DNA of 11,251 bases, taken from contig CAAFMK010000028.1 of assembly GCA_900763995.1 (NCBI GenBank), positions 1 to 11,251 of the forward strand, given 5' to 3'. The stretch is from an uncultured Oscillospiraceae bacterium. Its GTDB lineage: Bacteria; Bacillota; Clostridia; Oscillospirales; Oscillospiraceae. Both the position numbers and the translations under genes were made by a program. Each line of letters opens with the position of its first letter. Position 1 is the stretch's first letter. Under the pieces are notes generated by a model, which saw only the letters and a program-made list of their open reading frames with translations, had not been told where the DNA came from and did no database searches. Shown piece by piece: positions 1 to 5,844 of this stretch.

Positions 1-274
1 ACTCTCTTGTGCTGAACCTTTCGTTCTTTGCTTCTGGTCCCCTGTCGTTTCGTCGGAGTTTTTGGCCCTGTCGAAAGGACTTGCTTATACTACCAGAACC
101 AACCCCAGATGTCAATAACTTTTTTTACTTTTTTTCGTTTTTCTTTTCTCACCCTCTTTCTCCCCCTACGATAGACCACAATCCCCACCTCCCCCCGCTC
201 CTTTGCCTATTGCACAACGATATTGATTGTGATACCCTTTACTTACTTTTATATAAGAGATTGGAGGGGCTGTC
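1..274. other. Non-coding region upstream of metA
   Basis: No convincing gene is present. The longest open frame here (9-344) is low-complexity, overlaps the metA start out of frame and lacks a ribosome site. The stretch is T- and C-rich, with T runs at 119-126 and after. Weak pairings are visible: CCTTTCG at 17-23 with CGAAAGG at 72-78, and TTCTGGT at 32-38 with ACCAGAA at 92-98. The first half could therefore be a folded leader or the tail of an upstream gene. I looked for the SAM-I riboswitch core and the T-box TGGNACCGCG motif, both common before methionine genes in Clostridia, and saw neither. A second possible promoter is TTGGCC (62-67), an 18-base spacer and TATACT (86-91). Confidence 0.5.
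227..255 (+). promoter_or_regulatory. Putative sigma-A promoter of metA
   Basis: The -35 candidate is TTGTGA at 227-232 and the -10 candidate is TATATA at 250-255, with a 17-base spacer. Transcription would begin near 262, leaving a very short leader in which the ribosome site GGAGGGG (263-269) sits almost at the 5' end. The -35 match is imperfect and other AT-rich registers exist, so this is a moderate call. Confidence 0.45.
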
Positions 275-1189
275 ATGCCCATTAAAATTCCTGACTCACT
301 GCCAGCCAGAGCCACACTGGAAGGGGAAAACATCTTTGTTATGACAGAATATCGGGCGCTCCATCAGGATGTGCGCCCATTGAGCCTTTTGATCTTGAAC
401 CTCATGCCCACCAAGATCATTACTGAGACTCAGCTTTTGCGTAAGCTCTCCAACACCCCCCTCCAGATCCAAGTGGAGCTTTTGCAAATGGCCAGCCACA
501 CCTCCCAGAATACAGATGCCCAGCATCTCTCCTCCTTTTATACCACCTTTGACCAGATCAGGGACAAACGATATGATGGCATGATCATTACAGGTGCCCC
601 GGTGGAAAACCTGGACTTTATGGATGTGGACTACTGGCCTGAGCTGTGCCAGATCATGGACTGGAGCAGCACCCATGTCCACGCCACCCTCCATGTGTGC
701 TGGGGCGCTCAGGCGGGACTGTTCTACCACTATCAGATCCCGAAATATTCCCTGCCCAAAAAACTCTTTGGGGTGTTCTCACACACTGCACTGAAAAAAC
801 AGTCCCCACTGTTCCGTGGTTTTGATGATGAATTCTATATCCCCCACTCCCGCCACACCGAAAACCATTTGGAGGACATTGTAAAGGTTCCAGAGCTGGA
901 GGTACTGGCTGTCTCCCCCGATGCTGGTGTTTTTGCTGTCAAGAGTGTGGATAACCGCCAGTTCTTTATTACCGGCCATCCGGAGTACGATCAGGATACT
1001 CTGGCTCTGGAGTATTTCCGGGATGTGGACAAGGGATTGCCCATTGATGTTCCCAAAAACTACTTCCCCCATGACGACCCCAAGCTGGCCCCCATTGTTC
1101 GCTGGCGCTCTGCCGCCCAGCTTTTCTATACCAACTGGCTCAACTACTATGTATACCAGACAACCCCTTACGATTTGAGCAAGCTATAA
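275..1189 (+). CDS. metA: Homoserine O-acetyltransferase (MetA family)
   Basis: The enzyme activates homoserine by O-acylation, the first committed step of methionine synthesis, in the cytoplasm. The 304-residue product has normal MetA length and the family landmarks: Cys142 in HVCWGAQ as the acyl-accepting nucleophile, and His235 and Glu237 in ITGHPEYD completing the active site. Residue 111, in TGAPVENLDF, is Glu. In this family Glu111 is associated with acetyl-CoA use and Gly111 with succinyl-CoA use, so I call it an acetyltransferase despite the MetA (not MetX) fold. The ATG at 275 follows GGAGGGG at 263-269. The gene stands alone and converges on a TSUP gene pair. No SAM riboswitch or T-box was seen upstream, so its regulation is not apparent from the sequence. 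Confidence 0.95.
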   Translation: MPIKIPDSLPARATLEGENIFVMTEYRALHQDVRPLSLLILNLMPTKIITETQLLRKLSNTPLQIQVELLQMASHTSQNTDAQHLSSFYTTFDQIRDKRYDGMIITGAPVENLDFMDVDYWPELCQIMDWSSTHVHATLHVCWGAQAGLFYHYQIPKYSLPKKLFGVFSHTALKKQSPLFRGFDDEFYIPHSRHTENHLEDIVKVPELEVLAVSPDAGVFAVKSVDNRQFFITGHPEYDQDTLALEYFRDVDKGLPIDVPKNYFPHDDPKLAPIVRWRSAAQLFYTNWLNYYVYQTTPYDLSKL

Positions 1190-1191
1190 CC

Positions 1192-1227
1192 AAACCGCCT
1201 GTCGAGATATTTTTCGGCAGGCGGTTT
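1192..1227. terminator. Terminator between convergent metA and TSUP genes
   Basis: A 14-bp stem pairs 1192-1205 with 1214-1227, with one G-U pair and an 8-base loop. It fills almost the whole 40-base gap between the metA stop (1189) and the end of the second TSUP gene (1230). On the plus strand it is followed by an interrupted T-rich stretch (TTTCGTTATTTCTTCT). On the minus strand only short T runs follow. It is best read as the metA terminator and may act in both directions. Confidence 0.75.
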
Positions 1228-1229
1228 CG

Positions 1230-1604
1230 TTATTTCTTCTCATCCTCACATTTTCCAAACAGCTCCATAAGCCCAATGACAATTAAAAAAGCGCCAAAGC
1301 ATTTTCGCAGCATCTCCACATCTATTGTAGTGGCTGCCCATGCCCCCAGTGCCGCACAGATCAGTCCCCCTCCAATGGCTGGCAGCAGAACTGACTTCTC
1401 AATATATCCGTTCTTAATGTGTGTGGGGAGGGCCATCAGCCCTGCGGGGAGAAAATACAGCAGGTTGATTCCCTGGGCCAAATGCTGATCCACCCCGGCA
1501 AACACTGTCATATAGACCAGAAGTAAGGTGCCGCCCCCCACGCCAAAGCCGGACAGCACCCCTGTGGCCGCACCTACAAATAGCGGTATGATCCACTCGC
1601 TCAC
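1230..1604 (-). CDS. TSUP (TauE/SafE) half-transporter, second subunit
   Basis: A 124-residue hydrophobic protein with about four membrane segments. It carries the TSUP repeat signature near its N-terminus (GVLSGFGVGGGTLLLVY, residues 16-31) and a conserved LLYFLPAGLMALP segment (48-60). Full-length TSUP proteins, which move sulfite, sulfonates or other small organic anions, are about 250 residues with two such repeats, so this is one half. The start is GTG at 1602-1604. It overlaps the stop of the upstream half-gene by four bases (GTGA) and has AGGAG at 1611-1615, six bases before the start. A longer frame reaching 1790 is rejected because it runs through the upstream gene in another frame and has no family similarity there. 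The substrate cannot be told from sequence. A heterodimer with its neighbour is my inference. Confidence 0.8.
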   Translation of the reverse strand: MSEWIIPLFVGAATGVLSGFGVGGGTLLLVYMTVFAGVDQHLAQGINLLYFLPAGLMALPTHIKNGYIEKSVLLPAIGGGLICAALGAWAATTIDVEMLRKCFGAFLIVIGLMELFGKCEDEKK

Positions 1605-1957
1605 AAAAAACTCCTCACTCCCCCGTAGATGAGCAGTGCCCCGAATACCCGCTTCAGCCAGCTCATCTTTACCCCCTGGAACCATTTTCCCCCGGCCCAT
1701 CCGCCTATGGTACCCCCAATCAGGTAGGGCAGGGCCATTTTTACATCCAATCCGCCCCGAAACAGGTAGATCATAACCGACAGACTGCATAGGGGCAGTA
1801 TCACCGCCACCGAGGTAGCAAATGCCTGCCGCTGATCCAGCTTACAGTACCTGGTCAGCATTGGCACCAAAACCGACCCGCCTCCACCCCCAAAAAATCC
1901 GTTGGTTACCCCAGCAGCCACGCCTGCCAGCAGATAGCGCCCCGTTTTCTTGTGCAA
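1601..1957 (-). CDS. TSUP (TauE/SafE) half-transporter, first subunit
   Basis: A 118-residue membrane protein with about four hydrophobic segments. It contains a glycine-rich TSUP repeat signature (GVTNGFFGGGGGSVLVPML, residues 16-34), a second conserved segment (TSVAVILPLCSLSVMIYLF, 48-66) and GGTIGGWAGG (81-90). It matches half of a normal two-repeat TSUP permease and is translationally coupled to the second half, its stop overlapping the next start. The start is TTG at 1955-1957. An in-frame TAA lies seven codons upstream with no ATG or GTG between, and GGGAGGTGG sits just before, so TTG is the only good choice. That ribosome site lies inside the 3' arm of a perfect 17-bp hairpin (1959-2007), which should mask it in any read-through RNA from csoR. 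Being next to a copper operon suggests, but does not show, a stress-related role. Confidence 0.8.
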   Translation of the reverse strand: MHKKTGRYLLAGVAAGVTNGFFGGGGGSVLVPMLTRYCKLDQRQAFATSVAVILPLCSLSVMIYLFRGGLDVKMALPYLIGGTIGGWAGGKWFQGVKMSWLKRVFGALLIYGGVRSFL

Positions 1958-1958
1958 A

Positions 1959-2007
1959 AAACCACCTCCCTCTCTTTAAAGTAGTTTCTCAGAGAGGGAG
2001 GTGGTTT
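1959..2007 (-). terminator. csoR terminator hairpin overlapping TSUP ribosome site
   Basis: A perfect 17-bp stem pairs 1959-1975 with 1991-2007 around a 15-base loop. Read leftward, the stem is followed at once by TTT plus the TT of the TTG start, making six T's with the stem end, so it has the form of an intrinsic terminator for the copA-csoR operon (csoR stop at 2033-2035). The 3' arm holds GGGAGGTGG, the ribosome site of the first TSUP gene, and the T-tract runs into its TTG start codon. Confidence 0.75.
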
Positions 2008-2032
2008 ATACATTTCAGGTTTGTACGAAATT

Positions 2033-2296
2033 TTAATCGGTCAGCTTGTCCAGCAGAGCCAGCAGCTCCTCCAATTTTTCATCTGGACTGCCTGATTGAA
2101 CCGCCTCTCGTACGCAGCAGTTCATATGCCCTTTCAGAACCAGACGATTTGCCTTTTTTAAAATAGATTGGGTGGCCATCAACTGATTGGATACATCTAC
2201 ACAGTAGCGATCCTCCTCCACCATCTTTAAAATGCCATCGATCTGGCCCCGTGCTGTTTTCAGTAATCGGGTGATCTGGGCGCGATCTGCCTTCAC
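2033..2296 (-). CDS. csoR: CsoR-family copper-sensing repressor
   Basis: An 87-residue all-helical repressor of the CsoR/RcnR (DUF156) family. The Cu(I)-binding triad is present with correct spacing: Cys32, then His57 and Cys61 (C-x24-H-x3-C), with Tyr31 beside the first Cys. The His argues against the persulfide sensor CstR, which lacks it. Copper binding releases CsoR-type proteins from operators of copper efflux genes. An additional Cys60 adjoins Cys61. The start is GTG at 2294-2296, overlapping the copA stop by four bases (GTGA), with GAGGTGG upstream inside copA, so the two genes are translationally coupled. It probably represses its own operon at the GC-rich dyad at 4921-4944. A terminator-like hairpin follows. 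Confidence 0.92.
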   Translation of the reverse strand: MKADRAQITRLLKTARGQIDGILKMVEEDRYCVDVSNQLMATQSILKKANRLVLKGHMNCCVREAVQSGSPDEKLEELLALLDKLTD

Positions 2297-2502
2297 TGAA
2301 TGGACACCACCTCATACCCGGCCTGGGTCACAGCATCGGTAAGTACAGTATCCTCCACCTCTTTGGACAGGGTCAAGGTGGCGGATTTGTCCTCTAGGCT
2401 CATTTCCACCTTTTCCACACCGTCAATGGCGGACAAAGCCCGCTCCACACGGCCAGTGCAATGGCCGCACATCATTCCTTCGATTTTCATGGTCTTGTTC
2501 AT
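2293..2502 (-). CDS. Possible internally initiated CopZ-like copper chaperone
   Basis: In frame at the 3' end of copA, ATG at 2500-2502 is preceded by AAGGAG at 2511-2516 with an 8-base spacer, a near-ideal Bacillota ribosome site. Translation from it would give a separate 69-residue protein, the usual size of CopZ, with GMMCGHC at residues 9-15 and a complete ferredoxin-like metal-binding domain ending at the copA stop. The site could be live, yielding both fused and free chaperone from one gene, or a relic of a copZ gene fused to copA. The ribosome site is seen; its use is inferred. Confidence 0.45.
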   Translation of the reverse strand: MNKTMKIEGMMCGHCTGRVERALSAIDGVEKVEMSLEDKSATLTLSKEVEDTVLTDAVTQAGYEVVSIQ

Positions 2503-4887
2503 AGTGACATCTCCTTCTTGTTTTACCAGTTCTTCTCTGGAAACTTCATTGAGAGCTGTGACGACTGGGCACTGAGCTGTACACGGCTGCACTGCTGTTT
2601 CTTTGGACTTGAATTTGCTCTTGAAAAAGCGCAGCCGCAGAGCATTGGTCACCACACATACAGAGGACAGGCTCATCGCCGCCGCTGCAAACATGGGGTT
2701 GAGCTGTTGATGGAAAATGGGTACAAACACACCGGCCGCCAGGGGGATACCCAGTGCATTGTAGAAAAAGGCCCAGAACAGATTTTGCTTGATGTTGCGT
2801 ATGGTGGCTCTGGACAGCTCTACCGCCGCCGCCACATCCATAAGGTCTGACTTCATCAAAACAATGTCGGCACTTTCAATGGCCACATCGGTTCCCGCTC
2901 CAATGGCCAGTCCCACATCGGCCCGTGCCAGTGCTGGGGCATCGTTGATCCCATCGCCCACCATGGCGACCTTCTTATTTTGGTTCTGCAGCTGGACAAT
3001 TTCCTGCTCCTTATCCTGGGGCAGTACCTGTGCGATCACCTGTGTCACGCCCAGCTGTGCACCTATGGCATCCGCTGTACGCTGGTTGTCTCCTGTGAGC
3101 ATAACCACATCAAGCCCCAGGGCCCGCATGGCTTCCACCGCCTGTTTGCTGCTGGGCTTGGGCGTATCAGCCACTGCGATCAGGCCCAATACCTGTGTCT
3201 CATCGGCAAAATACAGGGGTGTCTTTCCCTGTGCCGCCATCGCATCCGCTTTTTGTTGGAAATCCTGGAGATCCACTCCGGCCTCCTCCATCATTGCCAG
3301 ATTTCCGCCCAGAAATGCCCGTCCCCTCAAAGTGGCCTTGACTCCCTTGCCGTGGATGGCAGAAAACGCCTCCACCCCCGCAACAGACAGTCCCCGCCGT
3401 CTGCTCTCCTCCACAATGGCAGAGGCCAGCGGGTGCTCTGAGGGCTCCTCCAAGCAGGCAGCCAGGGTGAGCAGCCCATCCTCCTCCATATCTTCACAGG
3501 GGAGAATATCTGTCACCACCGGTTTCCCCTCGGTCAAAGTACCTGTTTTATCCAGTACCACCGTGTGGATGGTGTGCAGCGTCTCCAGGGACTGAGCGGA
3601 CTTAATCAAAATTCCATTTTCCGCCCCCTTGCCCGTTGCCACCATAATGGCCACCGGGGTGGCCAGCCCAAGGGCGCAGGGACAGGAGATCACCAATACC
3701 GCAACGCCAGCAGTCAGCGCTTTTGTCACATCATAGCCACTGGTAATAAACCACGCCACCGCAGTAACGGCGGCAATGCACATCACCACTGGGACAAAGA
3801 CTCCGGCCACCTTGTCAGCCAGCTTGGCAATGGGCGCTTTGGAGGCGGAGGCCTCCTCCACCAGCCGGATCATCTGGGCCAGAGTGGTATCCTCTCCCAC
3901 CCGGCTGGCCTCAAAGGTAAAAAAGCCAGATTTGTTGATGGATGCGGCACTCACCTTGTCCCCGGGGCCCTTATCCACTGGCAGGGACTCCCCTGTCAGT
4001 GCGGACTCATCCACAGCGGATACCCCTTCTATGATCACACCATCCACCGGAATGGACTGCCCTGGGCGGACAACCACAGTATCCCCCACCCGGACTTCCT
4101 CCACCGGGATCTCTGTCTCTACACCATCCCGCATAACTGACGCTGTCTTTGGGGCCAGATCCATCAGCCGGGTGATGGCCTGTGAGGTTTTACCCTTGGA
4201 GCGTGTCTCCAAAAACTTCCCCAGTGTGATAAGGGTCAGGATCATGCCCGCTGACTCAAAGTACAGATCCATGTGGTACTTTTTTACCAGCTCCATATCT
4301 CCATGGCCAAGGCCATACCCCATCTGGTAGATGGCAAAAATTCCATAGATCACTGCGGCCGCAGAGCCCACAGCAATGAGGGAATCCATATTGGGTGCCC
4401 GGTGCCACAGTGTCTTAAAGCCCACACGATAGTATTTGTCGTTTATGTACAAAATGGGCAGGGTAAGCAGCAGCTGGGTCAGTCCAAAGGTGACTGCATT
4501 TTCATACCCTGTCATAAAGTCAGGCAGGGGGACCCCCATCATATGGCCCATGGCAATATAAAATAGGGGGATCAAAAAGACAAATGACCAGATGAGCCGC
4601 CCCTTCATGGCCCGCAGCTCCTCCTCCATGGCCTTATGGGGGGACTCCGCCTCTTTCGCCTTCCCCTTCTCTGATGGCAGAGACGCCCCATATCCAGAGT
4701 CCACCACCGCCTTTATAATGTCCTGTGGGGACAGTGCGCCCTCGTCATACTCCACCACCATGGAATTGGACAGCAGATTGACAGTGGCGTTTTTTACTCC
4801 CTCTATCTGGTTGGCTGCCTTTTCCACATGGGCAGAGCAGGCGGAGCAGGTCATCCCCTTAACTTCAAATTTTTGTTTTACCATCAT
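2293..4887 (-). CDS. copA: Cu(+)-exporting P-type ATPase CopA with C-terminal CopZ domain
   Basis: An 864-residue P1B-1 ATPase that pumps Cu(I) out of the cytoplasm. Visible in order: an N-terminal heavy-metal domain (GMTCSAC, Cys14 and Cys17), membrane helices from about residue 98, the actuator TGES (298-301), the transport motif CPC (402-404), the phosphorylation site DKTGT (446-450), the HP loop motif (485-486), GDGINDAP (644-651), and Tyr709-Asn710 with a MSLSS segment (738-742) typical of Cu(I) pumps. After the last helix comes a linker with a CTAQC pair (769-773), then a second metal domain (GMMCGHC, Cys807 and Cys810). Two adjacent ATGs (4885-4887 and 4882-4884) follow GAGGA, and I chose the first. 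The open frame extends to 4977, but that part overlaps the promoter and operator. csoR overlaps the stop. Confidence 0.96.
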   Translation of the reverse strand: MMVKQKFEVKGMTCSACSAHVEKAANQIEGVKNATVNLLSNSMVVEYDEGALSPQDIIKAVVDSGYGASLPSEKGKAKEAESPHKAMEEELRAMKGRLIWSFVFLIPLFYIAMGHMMGVPLPDFMTGYENAVTFGLTQLLLTLPILYINDKYYRVGFKTLWHRAPNMDSLIAVGSAAAVIYGIFAIYQMGYGLGHGDMELVKKYHMDLYFESAGMILTLITLGKFLETRSKGKTSQAITRLMDLAPKTASVMRDGVETEIPVEEVRVGDTVVVRPGQSIPVDGVIIEGVSAVDESALTGESLPVDKGPGDKVSAASINKSGFFTFEASRVGEDTTLAQMIRLVEEASASKAPIAKLADKVAGVFVPVVMCIAAVTAVAWFITSGYDVTKALTAGVAVLVISCPCALGLATPVAIMVATGKGAENGILIKSAQSLETLHTIHTVVLDKTGTLTEGKPVVTDILPCEDMEEDGLLTLAACLEEPSEHPLASAIVEESRRRGLSVAGVEAFSAIHGKGVKATLRGRAFLGGNLAMMEEAGVDLQDFQQKADAMAAQGKTPLYFADETQVLGLIAVADTPKPSSKQAVEAMRALGLDVVMLTGDNQRTADAIGAQLGVTQVIAQVLPQDKEQEIVQLQNQNKKVAMVGDGINDAPALARADVGLAIGAGTDVAIESADIVLMKSDLMDVAAAVELSRATIRNIKQNLFWAFFYNALGIPLAAGVFVPIFHQQLNPMFAAAAMSLSSVCVVTNALRLRFFKSKFKSKETAVQPCTAQCPVVTALNEVSREELVKQEGDVTMNKTMKIEGMMCGHCTGRVERALSAIDGVEKVEMSLEDKSATLTLSKEVEDTVLTDAVTQAGYEVVSIQ

Positions 4888-4920
4888 GAACCAGCTTCCT
4901 CTGTCAGCAATTAAAATATT

Positions 4921-4944
4921 ATACACCCCCCAGGGGTGGGGTAT
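4921..4944. promoter_or_regulatory. Putative CsoR operator of the copA operon
   Basis: An imperfect 24-base dyad with ATAC/GTAT ends enclosing a C run and a G run. The half-sites agree at about 10 of 12 positions. AT-flanked C- and G-tract dyads are characteristic of CsoR-family operators. It begins at or just past the predicted transcription start, where a bound repressor would block initiation or early elongation, and csoR is encoded in the same operon. Confidence 0.75.
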
Positions 4945-4948
4945 TCTT

Positions 4949-4977
4949 ATCATACGCACTATACTCCACATTGTCAA
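4949..4977 (-). promoter_or_regulatory. Sigma-A promoter of copA-csoR
   Basis: On the minus strand TTGACA (4972-4977, perfect -35) and TATGAT (4949-4954) are separated by 17 bases. The predicted start is near 4942, giving a leader of about 55 bases before copA. AT-rich sequence upstream (about 4983-5005) could act as an UP element. A second TATAAT at 4918-4923 has no good -35 partner. Confidence 0.85.
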
Positions 4978-5011
4978 GGGATCGTATATATATTTCCATT
5001 ATATACCCAAA

Positions 5012-5062
5012 AACAGTACCCAGTCTGTCGAAAAAAGACACTTCGACAGACTGGGTACTGTT
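5012..5062 (-). terminator. 21-bp perfect hairpin downstream of queT
   Basis: A perfect 21-bp inverted repeat pairs 5012-5032 with 5042-5062 around a 9-base loop, starting 29 bases after the queT stop. Read leftward, the stem ends in T followed by TTT and then GGG, so the T-tract is short for a canonical terminator. It probably ends queT transcription before the copA promoter. The stem is longer than usual, and its inner arms contain the CTGTCGA word seen in other intergenic sites of this window, so it could also be a dispersed intergenic repeat. Confidence 0.65.
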
Positions 5063-5091
5063 GTACTAAGGTATCATAAAATACTGTCTTC

Positions 5092-5607
5092 TCAGACAGC
5101 GCGCAGTCTCTTCTCCTGCATAAAGGGATGCAGTGCGGTGATCTTGGGCAGTACGGCCAGCAGCAGCAGCCCAAGGACATAGCAGGCGATCAGCTCCCCC
5201 ACACCAACGGTGGCGGCGTTGATGGCATAGGCCTGCCAGAAGCCAGGGCCAAAACCAACCCCAGTCCAGGCGATTCCTCCCCCCACAATGATGGCATTGC
5301 ACAGCACTGGTGGCAGGGGGGCCAGCCATTTATGCGGCATATGCTGGGTGAGCAGGCAGGCCGCTGCGGTAGCTGCTGTCCCGAAGATCACATCCATTGG
5401 GTACGGGGAAAACAGATTGGCAATAAAACAGCCAACGATCAGCCCAGGGGTGGCAGCAGGGAACAGGAAGGGCAGAACGGTCATGGCTTCTGCCACCCTC
5501 AGCTGAATGCCACTGTACTGGGGGATGGGCAGGGCCACCGTCAGCACGGCATATACCGATGCCAGCACAGCGGCCAGGGTCAGATCTCGGACGGACATTT
5601 TGGACAT
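5092..5607 (-). CDS. queT: QueT-family queuosine precursor transporter (ECF S component)
   Basis: A 171-residue membrane protein with about five to six hydrophobic segments, matching the QueT (DUF988) substrate-binding subunits of energy-coupling-factor transporters. Recognisable family sequence is YSGIQLRVAEAMTVLPFLFP (residues 31-50), followed by PGLIVGCFIANLFSPYPMDVIFGT (54-77). QueT proteins are thought to import a queuine/preQ1-type precursor for the modified tRNA base queuosine. They need the shared EcfA/EcfA'/EcfT module, which is not in this window. The ATG at 5605-5607 follows GGAGG (5615-5619) with a 7-base A-run spacer. It is monocistronic: its own promoter and a structured leader of about 106 bases lie upstream, and a long hairpin lies downstream. 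Confidence 0.9.
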   Translation of the reverse strand: MSKMSVRDLTLAAVLASVYAVLTVALPIPQYSGIQLRVAEAMTVLPFLFPAATPGLIVGCFIANLFSPYPMDVIFGTAATAAACLLTQHMPHKWLAPLPPVLCNAIIVGGGIAWTGVGFGPGFWQAYAINAATVGVGELIACYVLGLLLLAVLPKITALHPFMQEKRLRAV

Positions 5608-5713
5608 AAAAAAACCTCCATTTTTTATTTAGAGAACAGCCGGGGCTGAACGAACACAGGGGACATTCCAACGCTGTCTCCCTGTGCTTGGACGAGATGG
5701 TATCAAACTCGTC
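5608..5713 (-). ncRNA. Structured queT leader, candidate preQ1 riboswitch (preQ1-III-like)
   Basis: The predicted RNA starts near 5713 and opens directly with a 6-bp hairpin (5708-5713 with 5691-5696). Its 11-base loop contains CCAU (5697-5700). A second, 11-bp hairpin with one bulged base follows (5655-5665 with 5675-5686). The leader ends in an A-rich tail and AUGG (5618-5621), which overlaps the queT ribosome site and can pair with the loop CCAU to form a pseudoknot. A hairpin whose loop pairs with the ribosome-site region, with an inserted helix between, is the plan of the preQ1-III class, which is about 100 nt long, known from Ruminococcaceae and found upstream of queT. The fold is seen by eye. 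The class is inferred from context and I cannot match a consensus. Confidence 0.5.
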
Positions 5714-5720
5714 AGCAGAC

Positions 5721-5749
5721 ATTCTAGCATAAATAATTTCTTCTGTCCA
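5721..5749 (-). promoter_or_regulatory. Sigma-A promoter of queT with extended -10
   Basis: On the minus strand TGGACA (5744-5749) and TAGAAT (5721-5726) are separated by 17 bases, with a TGC extension directly before the -10. The predicted start near 5713 coincides with the first base of the leader hairpin, which supports both calls. Confidence 0.8.
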
Positions 5750-5759
5750 GAGAAAACAG

Positions 5760-5788
5760 TTGTCTCATCCCTGTTCTGGTAGTACAAT
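5760..5788 (+). promoter_or_regulatory. Sigma-A promoter of the sseB-like gene
   Basis: TTGTCT (5760-5765) and TACAAT (5783-5788) are separated by 17 bases. The predicted start is near 5795, leaving about 50 bases before the ATG at 5845. It is back-to-back with the queT promoter, the two -35 elements lying about ten bases apart. Confidence 0.7.
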
Positions 5789-5844
5789 AACCTTCCCATC
5801 CATATCCCATCCCCTTACCATTAAGACGATTTTGGAGGTTCACC

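Noticed and set aside
1..274. SAM-I riboswitch or T-box upstream of metA
   Set aside because: Looked for the conserved cores of both and did not find them; only short, weak pairings are visible.
9..344. 111-codon open frame at the left edge
   Set aside because: Low-complexity Phe/Leu/Pro composition, no ribosome site, overlaps the metA start in another frame.
1605..1790. N-terminal extension of the second TSUP half-gene in a long open frame
   Set aside because: The extra residues are hydrophilic, lie out of frame inside the first half-gene and have no membrane character; the GTG at 1604 has a good AGGAG.
2033..2296. CstR-type persulfide sensor instead of CsoR, suggested by nearby TSUP genes
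   Set aside because: His57 completes the Cu(I) C-H-C triad, which CstR lacks, and the gene is fused by overlap to a Cu(I) ATPase gene.
2789..3595. 268-codon plus-strand frame opposite copA
   Set aside because: Ser/Ala/Thr-rich antisense shadow of a clearly conserved ATPase; no family features and no ribosome site.
4888..4977. 30-codon N-terminal extension of copA
   Set aside because: It overlaps the -35, -10 and CsoR operator, lacks a ribosome site, and the heavy-metal domain starts right after the ATGs at 4882-4887.
5330..5722. Minus-strand frame beginning MSADEFDT with a CPLC pair, suggesting a small zinc protein
   Set aside because: Its ATG lies inside the queT promoter region upstream of the predicted transcription start. 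It has no ribosome site, covers the structured leader and then runs through queT in another frame.
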